NCBI GenBank assembly: GCA_965215295.1
Contig: OZ244045.1
Coordinates: 2,294,001-2,358,000 of the forward strand
Source of the DNA: HK1 sp965215295
GTDB lineage: Bacteria > Pseudomonadota > Gammaproteobacteria > HK1
DNA: 64,000 nt
Reading direction: 5' to 3'
The translations under genes were made by a program, and so were the position numbers. Within the stretch, counting starts at the first letter, position 1. Each line of letters begins with the position of its first letter. The notes below the pieces were generated by a model. The model made no database searches. It was not told the DNA's origin and was given only the letters and a program-made list of their open reading frames with translations. Of this stretch, positions 52,016 through 59,947 are shown piece by piece.

Positions 52016-52441
52016 TCAGTCCTCCCTGGTACCGTGAAACATCGCGACGACCTCCGCGGGCACCGGACACGCGGCCAGGCCCTCGCCGTCCGCCGACTTC
52101 GCCACCAGCACCCGCTTCTCGAACCCCTCGACGGCCAGGACCTCGCCGCGCATCAGGCGGTGCTCGACGTCGAAGCTCGACCGGCCGAAGCGGGTGATCC
52201 TGGTCTCGATCGCGACCTCGTCGCCGTGTCGCGAGGGTACGTGAAAGGTGGCGCGGGCATCGACGATCGGCCATCCCACCACGTGGTAGCGCCGGATGAG
52301 CTCCGGCTTCGGCAGGCCCGCCGCCCCGAAGTGGTGTGCGGTCGAGGCGTCGAACCAGCAGAAGTAGCGGGGGAAGAACACGATATTGGCCGGGTCGCAG
52401 TCGCCCCATTCGATGGTGATGGTGCGGCGGCTAGTGAACAT
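52016..52441 (-). CDS. Hot-dog acyl-CoA thioesterase (4-hydroxybenzoyl-CoA thioesterase family)
   Basis: A 141-aa thioesterase with the family's catalytic motif in EWGDCDPANIVFFPRYF (Asp near 16) and HVPSRHGDEVAIETRI. The start at ATG 52441 overlaps the iorB end. Placed after IorAB, which makes aryl-acetyl-CoA, it is suited to release the free aryl-acetate for HpaB. Specificity is inferred from position. Confidence 0.87.
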   Translation of the reverse strand: MFTSRRTITIEWGDCDPANIVFFPRYFCWFDASTAHHFGAAGLPKPELIRRYHVVGWPIVDARATFHVPSRHGDEVAIETRITRFGRSSFDVEHRLMRGEVLAVEGFEKRVLVAKSADGEGLAACPVPAEVVAMFHGTRED

Positions 52442-54314
52442 TCGCCAGCTCCCGTTCCGGCTTCGACTTCGGTGGCGGAACCGGCGCCGGGACCGCCACG
52501 CCGGCCGGCGCACCTTCGCCGGCCAGCATCGCATCGAGGGCCGCATGGCTCTTGCCGGCGAGCACCGCATCGAGGGCCGCATGGTTCTCGTCGGCCAGCG
52601 CCGCGGCGAGCGCCTTGCGCAGCCGATCCGCGTCCTGGGCGGTGACGCCGGCGCCCAGCGCGGGCCGGACCACCGTCTCCATGATCGCGGACCAAGCCGC
52701 GAGCCCGCGCTGCATCGTGTCGGAATAGCCCTTGCGCAGGCGCGGAAGCTCGGCCAGCGCGCCGGCGAAGGCCGCCGATGCGGGCAAGGCGGCGGTCAGG
52801 GCCTGCAGCCACTCCTCGATGGACCGCTGCTCGCGGTGGTAGCGCAGCGAGCGCCGGCGGATGCGTCGCAGCGACGCGACGAAGCGCAGCATCCAGTACC
52901 CCGGTGCGCCGTTCGAGCGAACGCGGACTCCGCGGCCGAGCCCGGGAAGGCCCTTCCCCGCTTCGACCCGCGCCATGATCCACCGGCCGATGCCCACCGG
53001 CAGGATGTCCGCCACCTCTTCGGCGCGGGGCTTCAGGTATTCGGTCACCTTGAGGATCTGGTCGGGCCGCATTCGGCTCTCCGCCCGGATCCTCCGGAAG
53101 CGTTCCCGCCGGGTCTTGAGATCGGCGACCCGGGCAACATCCTCGTACGCCATCCAGAGCGCGAGGCGGCGGCTCGCCTCGGTCACGGCGTGGAGCGCCG
53201 GCGGATCGCTGAGGTCGGCCACCGCCAGCAGCGTCCCGACCCGCTCCGCATAGATGTCCGCATAGCGCTCGTCCTGGAAGTCCAGCACGCGGGCATGGCC
53301 ATGGGCGATCACGTCGCGCAGGGACGCCGGCAAACCTTCGGCGCCGAGTGGCGCAGGCGGGAACGCATCCGCCGGAGCCGCCTCCGCATCGCCCTTGCCG
53401 CTCGCCTCACCCTTGTCGCCCGCATCGCCCTTGCCGACCGCATCGCCCTTGCCGACCGCGTCGCCCCTGCCGACCGCATCGCCCTTGCCGACCGCGTCGC
53501 CCTTGCCGACCGCATCGCCCCTGCCGACCGCATCACCCCTGCCGACCGCATCACCCTTGCCGACAGCATCGCCCCTGCCGACCGCATCGCCCTCGCCGAC
53601 CGCATCGCCCTTGCCGCCCGCATCACCCTTGCCGACCGCATCGCCCCTGTCGCCCATCTCACCCTTGTCACCCGCATCACCTCGACCCTCGCCGACCGCC
53701 GCGATGGCCGCGTCCATCCCTCCGAGGCTGGCCACGGCGGCGTCGGAGCGTTCCGCGCCCAGCACGCCTCTGGAGACCTCGACCGGCCAGGGCAGCACGC
53801 CGCTGGCCGCCAGCGCGCCGAACAGGGTCGCGCTGATGAAGGTCCCGTGTCGCGCCGCGAGCTCCTGCAGGTCCAGGAGATGGGCGGATTTCGCGAGCGA
53901 CCGGGCCGCGGCCCCGACCGCGGCTCCATCGAACCGGCCGTCGCCCATCGCGACCTTTTCCGCGGTGGCATAGGTACGGCTCGTGGAGGCGATCAGGGTG
54001 GTGAGCCCGGGCGAGACGAAGCCGGCTTCGATCGCCCGCGCCGCCTCGGCCAGCTCGCTGGCCAGCACCACGTCCACCCGGCCCGGCATCGGCACCAGGC
54101 TCGGGACCGGAGCGGCCCCGCGTTCCCAGATCTCCAGGTAGTAGCTCGTGGAGCCGGTCCGCTGCGCCACCCCGGGCACCGATGTCGCCTGGATGCGGAA
54201 ACCCGCCGAGCGCGCCGCGGCCACGATCCAGTGCATCAGCACGCCGCCCCCTTCGCCGCCGAGGGCACACACGAGGATGCGCAACGGCGTCCCGGTGTCC
54301 CGCACCGGGCTCAT
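52431..54314 (-). CDS. iorB: Indolepyruvate ferredoxin oxidoreductase beta subunit with repeat insertion
   Basis: Small-subunit partner of IorA in ferredoxin-dependent oxidation of aryl-pyruvates to aryl-acetyl-CoA. From ATG 54314 it is 627 aa. The pyruvate-oxidoreductase gamma domain is clear (ILVCALGGEGGGVLMHWIV, SVPGVAQRTGSTSYYLE, VDVVLASELAEAARAI). Residues about 210-310 are a run of roughly 17 acidic/glycine hexapeptides (GDAVGK type) encoded by 18-base DNA repeats, inserted between the gamma domain and the C-terminal helical half (ADIYAERVGTLL and onward). The reading frame survives, so the insert may be a tolerated linker. A stub copy of the start lies upstream. Confidence 0.88.
   Translation of the reverse strand: MSPVRDTGTPLRILVCALGGEGGGVLMHWIVAAARSAGFRIQATSVPGVAQRTGSTSYYLEIWERGAAPVPSLVPMPGRVDVVLASELAEAARAIEAGFVSPGLTTLIASTSRTYATAEKVAMGDGRFDGAAVGAAARSLAKSAHLLDLQELAARHGTFISATLFGALAASGVLPWPVEVSRGVLGAERSDAAVASLGGMDAAIAAVGEGRGDAGDKGEMGDRGDAVGKGDAGGKGDAVGEGDAVGRGDAVGKGDAVGRGDAVGRGDAVGKGDAVGKGDAVGRGDAVGKGDAVGKGDAGDKGEASGKGDAEAAPADAFPPAPLGAEGLPASLRDVIAHGHARVLDFQDERYADIYAERVGTLLAVADLSDPPALHAVTEASRRLALWMAYEDVARVADLKTRRERFRRIRAESRMRPDQILKVTEYLKPRAEEVADILPVGIGRWIMARVEAGKGLPGLGRGVRVRSNGAPGYWMLRFVASLRRIRRRSLRYHREQRSIEEWLQALTAALPASAAFAGALAELPRLRKGYSDTMQRGLAAWSAIMETVVRPALGAGVTAQDADRLRKALAAALADENHAALDAVLAGKSHAALDAMLAGEGAPAGVAVPAPVPPPKSKPERELANVH
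53386..53684. repeat. 18-base tandem repeat inside iorB
   Basis: About 16-17 copies of gaccgcatcgcccttgcc or close variants (cctgcc, gcgtcg, cgcatc) within the iorB frame. Period 18 keeps the frame; on the coding strand it yields a Gly-Asp-Ala-Val-Gly-Lys/Arg repeat. Confidence 0.9.
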
Positions 54315-54463
54315 GCCTGCGCGACCCCCGTGAAGAAGACGAGCCGGCGCACCAGGACGCCCCCCCCTTCGCCGCCGAGGGCGCACACGAGGATGCGCAA
54401 CGGCGTCCCGGTGTCCCGAGTGTTCCGGTGTTCCGGCGTCCCGGTGTCCCGTACCGGGCTCAT
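54311..54463 (-). pseudogene. Duplicated iorA/iorB junction with iorB start stub
   Basis: A copy of the iorA end and iorB start, offset by 149 bases. The ATG at 54463 overlaps the true iorA stop (ATGA), then MSPVRDTGTP, a short EHRNTRDTGTP insertion, LRILVCALGGEGGGVL and finally VFFTGVAQA (the iorA C-terminus) before the stop at 54311, which overlaps the true iorB ATG. Each ATGA junction is preserved, so translation coupling between iorA and iorB may pass through a 50-aa stub peptide. Confidence 0.85.
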
Positions 54464-56607
54464 GCCTGCGCGACCCCCGTGAAGAAGACGTCGAGGCGCG
54501 CCCTGACGCGGTCCCACCAGCCGGGATTGGTGACGATGTCGGCCCGCCAGAACGACGGGCAGAGCGTCGCCGCGTGCGCCAGCTCCCCGCACAGCCCGCA
54601 CCCGACGCAGCCGTCGGTCACGTGGGCCACGGGGTCCGACTTCAGGGGATCGCGCGCGGTCCTGACGGTCAGCGTCGGGCACCCCGACAGCCGGATGCAG
54701 GAGTGGTCGCCGGTGCAGGTGTCCTCGTCGACCCCGAACCGGGTCCGCACCACGCGCTCCCCCGCGGCAAGCGCCCCGGCCCGGATCGGCTTGACCCGCC
54801 GCTGGCGTTCAAGCTGGCATTCACCCTCCGCGACGATGACCTTGAGCCCCCTGAAGGACGAACGGAACGCCTCGATCAACGTCCTGCGCATCTTCTCGAC
54901 GCGGTAGGTGTGGACGGTGCGCAGCCACTTGACCCCGACCCCCTTCAGCGCGTCCTCGATGGTGGTCTCGCCGTGGGTCGCGCTCTCTTCGGCCGACGCG
55001 AGCCTCAGCGCCTTGTCCGGAGACGAGAGCAACTCCTGCGTGCCGGTGGCCGAGGTGTAGCCGTTCTTCATCACCACCAGCACCCCGTCGCCCCCGTTCT
55101 TCAGCCGCGAGGCGACACCGGACAGGAGCCCGTTGTGCCAGAACCCGCCGTCGCCCATCACCGCCAGGGGCGGCTTCTCCTGGAAGCTCGCCACGCTCGC
55201 GTTGGAGGCGAGGCTCATCCCGTAGCCGAGGATGGAGTTGCCGTAGTGGAACGGAGCGAAGGTCGCGAACGAATGGCAGCCGATGTCCGCCGAGTAGTGC
55301 ACCTTGCCGATGTCCTTCTCCGCCAGCTTGAGCGCGGCGAAGAAGGGCCGTTCCGGACAGCCGGTGCAGAACCCGGGCGGCCGCGGCGGCGCCGGCGCGC
55401 CGAGAAGGCGCCTCGCCGCGGCCCTGAGACCGGCGACTTCCTCCGCGTAGACGTCGTTGCGCAGCACGTTGCCCACCGCGGGCAGGTGCTTGCGCAGGAA
55501 GGCGGAGACGCCGTCCACGAGCACTTCCGAACGGTACTCGCCGGCCATGGGCAGCACGTCCTTGCCCGACAGCGCCGTCCGCGCGCCGGCGCGGCGCAGG
55601 ATCGAGCCGATCTCGTGCTCGATGTATTCCGGCTGCCCCTCCTCCACCACCAAGAGCGCCGACTTGCCCCTGGCGAAGTCCAGGATCTCCTCCGGCACCA
55701 GCGGGTAGACGACGTTCAGGTTGAGGATCGGCAGGTCGGTGCCGCCTTCGATGTCCGCGAGGCCCAGCTCGTGCAGCGCCCGCATGAGCGCGTTGCGGAT
55801 CCCGCCCTGCACGACGACCCCGACCGTCCCGTGCCTCCCCTCGGACACCTCGTTGAGGCCCAGCTTGCGGATGCAGGCGCGCGCGGCGGGCATCCGCTCT
55901 TCGTACTTCCGCTTCTCGTGGCCGAAGGTCACCGGAGGATGCGCCAGATGTTCATAGCGGTGGGGCGCCGGCTCGGCCAGCACCTGCTTCATCGAGACCG
56001 CCGGCGCGACGTTGTCCTTGGCGACGAAGCTGCCCTGCACGTGGCAGGCGCGGACTCGCAGCTCCAGCATGACCGGGGCGTTCGACGCCTCGGAGAGCTC
56101 GAACGCGCTCTCGGTGCACTTCACGATGGTTTCGAGGTCGGGGCGCGGGTCCATCAGCCAGATGGCGGACTTCATGGCGTAGGCGTGGGTGCGTTCCTGG
56201 ATGACGCTGGCCCCTTCCCCGTAGTCCTCCCCGACGACGATCAGCGTGCCCCCGGTCACGCCGGGCGAGGCGAGGTTCGACAGGGCGTCGGCGGCGACAT
56301 TGGTGCCGACGATCGACTTCCAGGTCACCGCGCCGCGGACCGGGTACATGATCGAGGCGCCCAGCATCGCCGCCGCCGCGGCCTCGTTGGTGCATGGCTC
56401 GACATGCACCCCGAGCTCGGCCATCAGCGGGGCCGTCTGGACCATCACGTCGACGAGATGGGAGACCGGCGCGCCCTGGTATCCCCCGACGTAGGACACG
56501 CCGGACTGGAGCAGCGCCTTGGTCACGGCGAGAATGCCCTCGCCATGGAACACCTCGCCGTCACCGAGCTTCAGGCATTCGATCTCGGTTGCGAAGGAGC
56601 GTTCCAC
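54460..56607 (-). CDS. iorA: Indolepyruvate ferredoxin oxidoreductase alpha subunit
   Basis: Thiamine-diphosphate enzyme, 715 aa, for indolepyruvate, phenylpyruvate or hydroxyphenylpyruvate. N-terminal pyrimidine-binding domain (GYQGAPVSHLVDVM, CTNEAAAAAMLGAS), the ThDP domain with FCTGCPERPFFAAL and GDGGFWHNGL, and a C-terminal ferredoxin region with CTGDHSCIRLSGCPTL and CVGCGLCGELAHAATLCPSF for iron-sulfur clusters. It overlaps the duplicated iorB stub. Neighbouring genes suggest a role in aromatic amino acid breakdown. Confidence 0.93.
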   Translation of the reverse strand: MERSFATEIECLKLGDGEVFHGEGILAVTKALLQSGVSYVGGYQGAPVSHLVDVMVQTAPLMAELGVHVEPCTNEAAAAAMLGASIMYPVRGAVTWKSIVGTNVAADALSNLASPGVTGGTLIVVGEDYGEGASVIQERTHAYAMKSAIWLMDPRPDLETIVKCTESAFELSEASNAPVMLELRVRACHVQGSFVAKDNVAPAVSMKQVLAEPAPHRYEHLAHPPVTFGHEKRKYEERMPAARACIRKLGLNEVSEGRHGTVGVVVQGGIRNALMRALHELGLADIEGGTDLPILNLNVVYPLVPEEILDFARGKSALLVVEEGQPEYIEHEIGSILRRAGARTALSGKDVLPMAGEYRSEVLVDGVSAFLRKHLPAVGNVLRNDVYAEEVAGLRAAARRLLGAPAPPRPPGFCTGCPERPFFAALKLAEKDIGKVHYSADIGCHSFATFAPFHYGNSILGYGMSLASNASVASFQEKPPLAVMGDGGFWHNGLLSGVASRLKNGGDGVLVVMKNGYTSATGTQELLSSPDKALRLASAEESATHGETTIEDALKGVGVKWLRTVHTYRVEKMRRTLIEAFRSSFRGLKVIVAEGECQLERQRRVKPIRAGALAAGERVVRTRFGVDEDTCTGDHSCIRLSGCPTLTVRTARDPLKSDPVAHVTDGCVGCGLCGELAHAATLCPSFWRADIVTNPGWWDRVRARLDVFFTGVAQA

Positions 56608-57020
56608 TCCGGGCCTCTCCTCGGGTCGAAGCGCGGCATCGCTTTCGACCAGCGTGCCGGTTGCCGTCGAACGGGCACTCGTTCGACATCGACGCCCCCA
56701 CGATACATCTTTCGCCGTTCCATTTCGCGCGTTCCCGACCAGCTTTTTCGATCATCGGGGCGCCCCTGGGAACCGTCGAGGCACGGGCGATGCGCGCGGG
56801 CGATGGACGGTCGCGATCGCTACCCCCGAGAGCCGGCGCATCCCGTACCTCGTCACGAAGCGGCCGTTCACGAGCGGGACTCCTCCGATGGCAGGCGTGA
56901 GCCTGGATGCGTCTTCCGATCCAAAGTGATCACCCCTTCCGGCGGAATCGAGCACTTCTCCGACACCGGACGCGCCGCCGGCCTACAGACACGCCGACCG
57001 CGTGGGCCGACCATGGTCCC
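56608..57020. other. Divergent gap between iorA and Rpn-type gene
   Basis: Holds the promoter region of the leftward iorAB genes, with AT-richer bases near 56690-56760. One leftward open frame (56752-56955) has no recognisable motif and is not called. I see no repeat or RNA gene. Confidence 0.35.
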
Positions 57021-58154
57021 ATGGCACACGAACGACCCTCCGCAACGAGCGGGCGCGCGCGCCGGCCCGTGCGCCACGACCCCGCCTTCAAGCGCTACTT
57101 CTCCCTCGCGACCGTGGTCGAGGACCTGCTGCGCGCTTTCGCCGCCCCGGACTGGGCCCAGAGCCTCGACTTCTCCACCCTGTCCGACGCCTCTTCGGAG
57201 TTCGTCGACGAGACCCTCCGCGCACGCTGCGGCGACATGGTGTGGCGGGTGTGTTTCCGCGACGGTGCGCTCGCCAATGGCGCCCGGCGCTACCTGTTCG
57301 TGCTGCTGGAGTTCCAGTCCTCGGTCGACCCGCACATGCAGGGGCGGATGCGCCGCTACACCGACGCCCTGCTCGAACGCCTGATGCACAACGGCGTAGA
57401 GGCTCGCGAGGGCGAACTGCCCCCGGTGCTGCCGGTGGTGCTCTACAACGGCAACGAGCCGTGGACCGCGCAAGGCTCGGCGCCGCCCGGGTGGGCGACG
57501 CGCGGCCATGCCGAAGCACTGCCCGACAGGGAGCGCCGTGCGTTGGCGCGCTTCCGGTCGCAGGCGTACCATCTGGTGGACATGGCCGAGTGGCGCGGCG
57601 GGGGCTGGCCGGAGGCGAACCGGGTCAGCGCTTGGGTGCGGCTGCAGCACGCGGACACGCCCAAGGAGTTGCTGGAACGGCTGTCGGAGGAGATGGCCCG
57701 GCGCCCGGGGGTGGGCGAAGAGCCGGTGCGCCGGGCGTTGCATGCGTGGGCGGGCGAGTGGTGGGGCCGGCTGACGGACGAGGGGGCGCAGGGACCGCAG
57801 AGGTTCCCGCCGTTCGAGGAGATGGAGAGGGCAGGAGGAGGGAGGCGCATGGCGACGATATGGGAAGCGAAAGTGGACCGGTACAAGGCCGGCTTGCTCG
57901 CACAGGGCATCGAACAGGGTATTGAGCGGGGCATCAAGCAGGGCTTGGCCGACGGTGAGCAGCGAGCACTGTGCCGGGTGGCGGCGCGGCGTTTCGGGGA
58001 CGACGACGCCGAGCGGCTCCGCCCGTTGTTGCGCCGGGTGTCCGCGGACGGGCTCGCCCGGGTGGGCGACTGGCTGGTCGACTGCGAGACGGGCGAGGAG
58101 ATGCTCCGCCGCGTCGAGATGCTGGCCGCGAACGGCTCGTCCGCCGGGCGCTGA
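57021..58154 (+). CDS. Rpn/transposase-31 family PD-(D/E)XK nuclease-like protein
   Basis: From ATG 57021 it is 377 aa. The N-terminal domain has HDPAFKRYFSLATVVEDLLRAF, D72 in GDMVWRV and E97-x-Q in YLFVLLEFQSS, the nuclease core of Rpn (recombination-promoting nuclease) and putative transposase_31 proteins. Then VVLYNG and a C-terminal helical part with QGIEQGIERGIKQGL, a GI.QG repeat typical of the family. Such genes are mobile and often multi-copy; activity in DNA rearrangement is known for E. coli RpnA. Cargo and terminal repeats were not seen. Confidence 0.88.
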   Translation: MAHERPSATSGRARRPVRHDPAFKRYFSLATVVEDLLRAFAAPDWAQSLDFSTLSDASSEFVDETLRARCGDMVWRVCFRDGALANGARRYLFVLLEFQSSVDPHMQGRMRRYTDALLERLMHNGVEAREGELPPVLPVVLYNGNEPWTAQGSAPPGWATRGHAEALPDRERRALARFRSQAYHLVDMAEWRGGGWPEANRVSAWVRLQHADTPKELLERLSEEMARRPGVGEEPVRRALHAWAGEWWGRLTDEGAQGPQRFPPFEEMERAGGGRRMATIWEAKVDRYKAGLLAQGIEQGIERGIKQGLADGEQRALCRVAARRFGDDDAERLRPLLRRVSADGLARVGDWLVDCETGEEMLRRVEMLAANGSSAGR

Positions 58155-58175
58155 GAACGGCGATACCCTGTCGGC

Positions 58176-58290
58176 CCGTCCGAGGACTGCGGCCTCATCG
58201 GCGACATGCACACCGTGACGCTGGTCGGGACGGACGGGTCGATCGACTGACTGTGCATTCCGCACTTCGGCAGCCCGGGCGTGTTCGACG
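58176..58290 (+). pseudogene. Fragment of a GH15 glucoamylase-like gene with in-frame stop
   Basis: The frame starting at 58182 reads EDCGLIGDMHTVTLVGTDG, then SID, TGA, LCIPHFGSPGVFDA. This is the conserved N-terminal opening of GH15 glucoamylase/trehalase-like proteins, where the stop replaces the invariant Trp codon (TGG to TGA). Only about 38 codons remain, so it is a dead remnant beside the Rpn-type gene. Confidence 0.7.
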
Positions 58291-58419
58291 CCGGACGACG
58301 ATGTTGGTTTCTGCCGAATTCAGCCGTGAGGAGCGAGCCCGCCCCCGGCCGGCCGCGACCTCCCCCGCAGCAATCGACCCCCACAGCAATCGACTCCCGC
58401 AGCAACCGGTCGAGGAGCC

Positions 58420-58821
58420 ATGAGAGCACCGCGAGACTACGACGACATCCCCGGCACCTACGTTCAGGACGCCGTGCACCTGCGCAAGGGATATCACCTG
58501 AACATGTTCTGCATGTCGCTCAACCGGGCCGGCAACCGGGAGGAATTTCGAGCCGACGAAGCGGCCTACCTGGACCGGTTTCCCATGACGCAGGCGCAGC
58601 GCCGGGCGGTGCTGGAGCGCGACTGGCTGGGGATGCTGCGCCTCGGCGGCAACATCTACTACACGTTCAAGCTGGCCGCCTTCGACGGCCTGACCATGCA
58701 GCACGTCGGCGCGCTGATGTCGGGCACCGGCATGACGGTGGAGGAGTTCAGGCGGATGCTGCTCGACGGCGGACGCTCCATCGAAGGCAACCGGAGCAGG
58801 AAGGAGCGCGGGCATGGCTAG
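58420..58821 (+). CDS. ligA: Protocatechuate 4,5-dioxygenase alpha subunit
   Basis: Small, mainly helical subunit that caps the LigB active site. 133 aa, with the LigA pattern HLRKGYHLNMFCMSL, FRADEAAYLDRFPMTQAQR and LERDWLGMLRLGGNIYY. The stop (TAG, 58819-58821) overlaps an ATGGCTAG junction belonging to a stub copy of ligB. Complexes with LigB to open protocatechuate between C4 and C5. Confidence 0.92.
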   Translation: MRAPRDYDDIPGTYVQDAVHLRKGYHLNMFCMSLNRAGNREEFRADEAAYLDRFPMTQAQRRAVLERDWLGMLRLGGNIYYTFKLAAFDGLTMQHVGALMSGTGMTVEEFRRMLLDGGRSIEGNRSRKERGHG

Positions 58822-58945
58822 GGTCATCACGGGGGTGGCCACCTCGCACGTGCCCGCCATCGGGGCGGCGGTCGACCACGGCAGGACGCAGGAGCCGTAC
58901 TGGAAGCCGCTCTTCCGGAGCAGGAAGGAGCGCGGGCATGGCTAG
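58814..58945 (+). pseudogene. Stub copy of ligB start between ligA and ligB
   Basis: A tandem duplication of 124 bases puts a first copy of the ligB start at ATG 58814. It reads MARVITGVATSHVPAIG and continues as ligB for 34 codons, then runs into the repeated ligA end (RSRKERGHG) and stops at 58945. The intact ligB starts at the second copy, ATG 58938. Both copies keep the ATGGCTAG overlap of the ligA stop. Confidence 0.88.
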
Positions 58946-59801
58946 GGTCGTCGCGGGGGTAGCCACCTCGCACGTGCCCGCCATCGGGGCAGCGGTCGAC
59001 CACGGCAGGACGCAGGAGCCGTACTGGAAGCCGCTCTTCGACGGCGTGGAGCCCGTCCGGCGCTGGGCGGCCGAGGTGAAGCCGGACGTCTGCATCATCG
59101 TCTACAACGACCACGCCTCGGCCTTCTCCTTCGCGACCATCCCCACCTTCGCGCTGGGGACCGCGCCCGCGTTCCCGCCCGCCGACGAAGGCTTCGGCCC
59201 GCGCCCGGTGCCTGTGGTCGAAGGCCACGACGACCTCGCCTGGCATCTCGCGGAATCGCTTATCCTGGACGAGTTCGACCTCACCATCGTCAACGAGATG
59301 CCCGTCGATCACGGACTGACGGTGCCGCTGTCGGTGGTGTTCGGCCAGCCCGCCGCGTGGCCGTGCCGCGTGATTCCGCTCTGCGTGAACGTCATCCAGT
59401 ATCCTCCGCCGACCGGCAATCGCTGCTTCAGCCTCGGGCGGGCGATCCGCCGGGCGGTCGAGTCCTACCCGCAGGATCTGAAGGTGGCGGTGTTCGGCAC
59501 CGGCGGGATGTCGCACCAGTTGCAGGGCGAGCGCGCGGGACTCATCAACCAGGCGTTCGATCGGGCGTTCATGGACCGGCTCGTCGACGCGCCCCGGGAG
59601 CTCGCCGGCATCGCGCACACCGAGTACCTGCGCGAGGCCGGCTCCGAAGGCATCGAGCTGGTGATGTGGCTGGTGATGCGGGGCGCGCTGAGCGCGCGGG
59701 TCGACGAGGTCCACCGCTTCTATCACGTACCCGCCTCGAACACCGCCTATGGACTGATGGTGCTGGAGGACCGGGGGGATCGGGGGGCAGAGGACTCGTG
59801 A
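58938..59801 (+). CDS. ligB: Protocatechuate 4,5-dioxygenase beta subunit
   Basis: Catalytic Fe(II) extradiol dioxygenase, 287 aa. H12 in TSHVPAIG, H59 in VYNDHAS and a late glutamate in GSEGIELVMW match the iron triad of LigB; NEMPVDHGLTVPLSV and FGTGGMSHQLQGE are also conserved. Converts protocatechuate to 4-carboxy-2-hydroxymuconate-6-semialdehyde. Duplicated DNA flanks both ends; its last 25 codons resemble the sequence repeated near 59861. Confidence 0.93.
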   Translation: MARVVAGVATSHVPAIGAAVDHGRTQEPYWKPLFDGVEPVRRWAAEVKPDVCIIVYNDHASAFSFATIPTFALGTAPAFPPADEGFGPRPVPVVEGHDDLAWHLAESLILDEFDLTIVNEMPVDHGLTVPLSVVFGQPAAWPCRVIPLCVNVIQYPPPTGNRCFSLGRAIRRAVESYPQDLKVAVFGTGGMSHQLQGERAGLINQAFDRAFMDRLVDAPRELAGIAHTEYLREAGSEGIELVMWLVMRGALSARVDEVHRFYHVPASNTAYGLMVLEDRGDRGAEDS

Positions 59802-59878
59802 ACATCCGCATGGTGGGCGACGCGGCGTTCGCGTACACGTACCTCGTGCCTCATGCCCGCCTCGAACACCGCCTATGA
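59798..59878 (+). pseudogene. Decayed stub copy of ligC start
   Basis: GTG 59798 overlaps the ligB stop (GTGA) and reads VNIRMVGDAAFAYTYLVPHA before stopping at 59878. The true ligC start at 59948 reads VKICMVGEGAFARKHL, so this is a diverged copy. The adjoining ligB 3' end (cctcgaacaccgcctatg) is also repeated, at 59734 and 59860. Confidence 0.72.
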
Positions 59879-59947
59879 ACTGATGGTGCTGGAAGACCGG
59901 GGGGATCGGGGGACTGATGGTCCGGGGGACCGGAGGAGGACGAATCC

